Shown piece by piece: positions 5,964 to 6,009 of a DNA stretch of 6,009 bases. A program made the position numbers and the translations under genes. Every line of letters begins with the position of its first letter. The first letter of the stretch is position 1. The DNA is taken from NCBI GenBank assembly GCA_041605955.1, contig JBFIXI010000123.1, positions 1-6,009 on the forward strand, given 5' to 3'. The stretch comes from JAHEJX01 sp041605955 (GTDB taxonomy: Bacteria > Actinomycetota > Acidimicrobiia > Spongiisociales > UBA5794). The notes beneath the pieces were generated by a model. The model saw only the letters and a program-made list of their open reading frames with translations. It ran no database searches and was not told the origin of the DNA.

Positions 5964-5981
5964 TGACGGTGCGCGCCGTCA
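5964..5981. promoter_or_regulatory. Near-perfect 18-bp dyad, operator or hairpin
   Basis: TGACGG and CCGTCA (5964-5969 and 5976-5981) are perfect arms around TGCGCG; counting the centre, eight of nine base pairs of the 18-bp dyad match. No T-run follows on the plus strand, so a terminator is less likely than a protein-binding site. It lies 74 bases upstream of the membrane-protein start and could equally serve a gene beyond the right edge. GACGGC at 5955-5960 could pair alternatively with GCCGTC at 5975-5980. Confidence 0.4.
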
Positions 5982-6009
5982 CCCGGTCCCAAAGTCGAGC
6001 GCCCACCCG

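Overview
The window is GC-rich bacterial DNA. GTG starts, consensus Shine-Dalgarno (SD) sites and heavy G/C third-position use suggest a high-GC actinobacterium, perhaps an uncultured acidimicrobial lineage. That placement is an inference from protein style and codon use; there is no rRNA or other marker in the window. Seven protein genes account for almost all of it, and no gap between genes exceeds 300 bases. I see no tRNA, rRNA, CRISPR array, insertion sequence, integrase, phage gene or toxin-antitoxin pair.

Left part (1-1152): two plus-strand genes, a small lipoprotein with a DUF6174-like CxC motif and a SOUL heme-binding family protein. The second runs tail-to-tail into a minus-strand alpha/beta hydrolase (1149-1799), and the two stop codons interleave on a single CTAG.

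Middle part (1800-4797): a 157-base divergent control region separates the hydrolase from a rightward run. The run holds a 100-residue protein of unknown function with a near-perfect SD, a long-chain acyl-CoA synthetase of about 590 residues, and an NfuA-type Fe-S carrier. The synthetase activates fatty acids. NfuA delivers Fe-S clusters to target enzymes. No shared pathway between them is evident from the sequence; they may simply be neighbouring housekeeping genes. The Nfu gene has a possible promoter of its own, placed so that its message would be leaderless.

Right part (4798-6009): two short hairpins lie between the converging nfuA and a minus-strand gene for an unrecognised membrane protein. 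That protein has a Cys-rich, zinc-ribbon-like N-terminus, a two-helix membrane hairpin and a larger soluble C-terminal part. Its upstream region (5890-6009) has two inverted repeats that could be operators.

I did not find convincing evidence of a new multi-gene system. The most interesting unexplained items are the membrane protein with its upstream dyads and the small gene at 1957.
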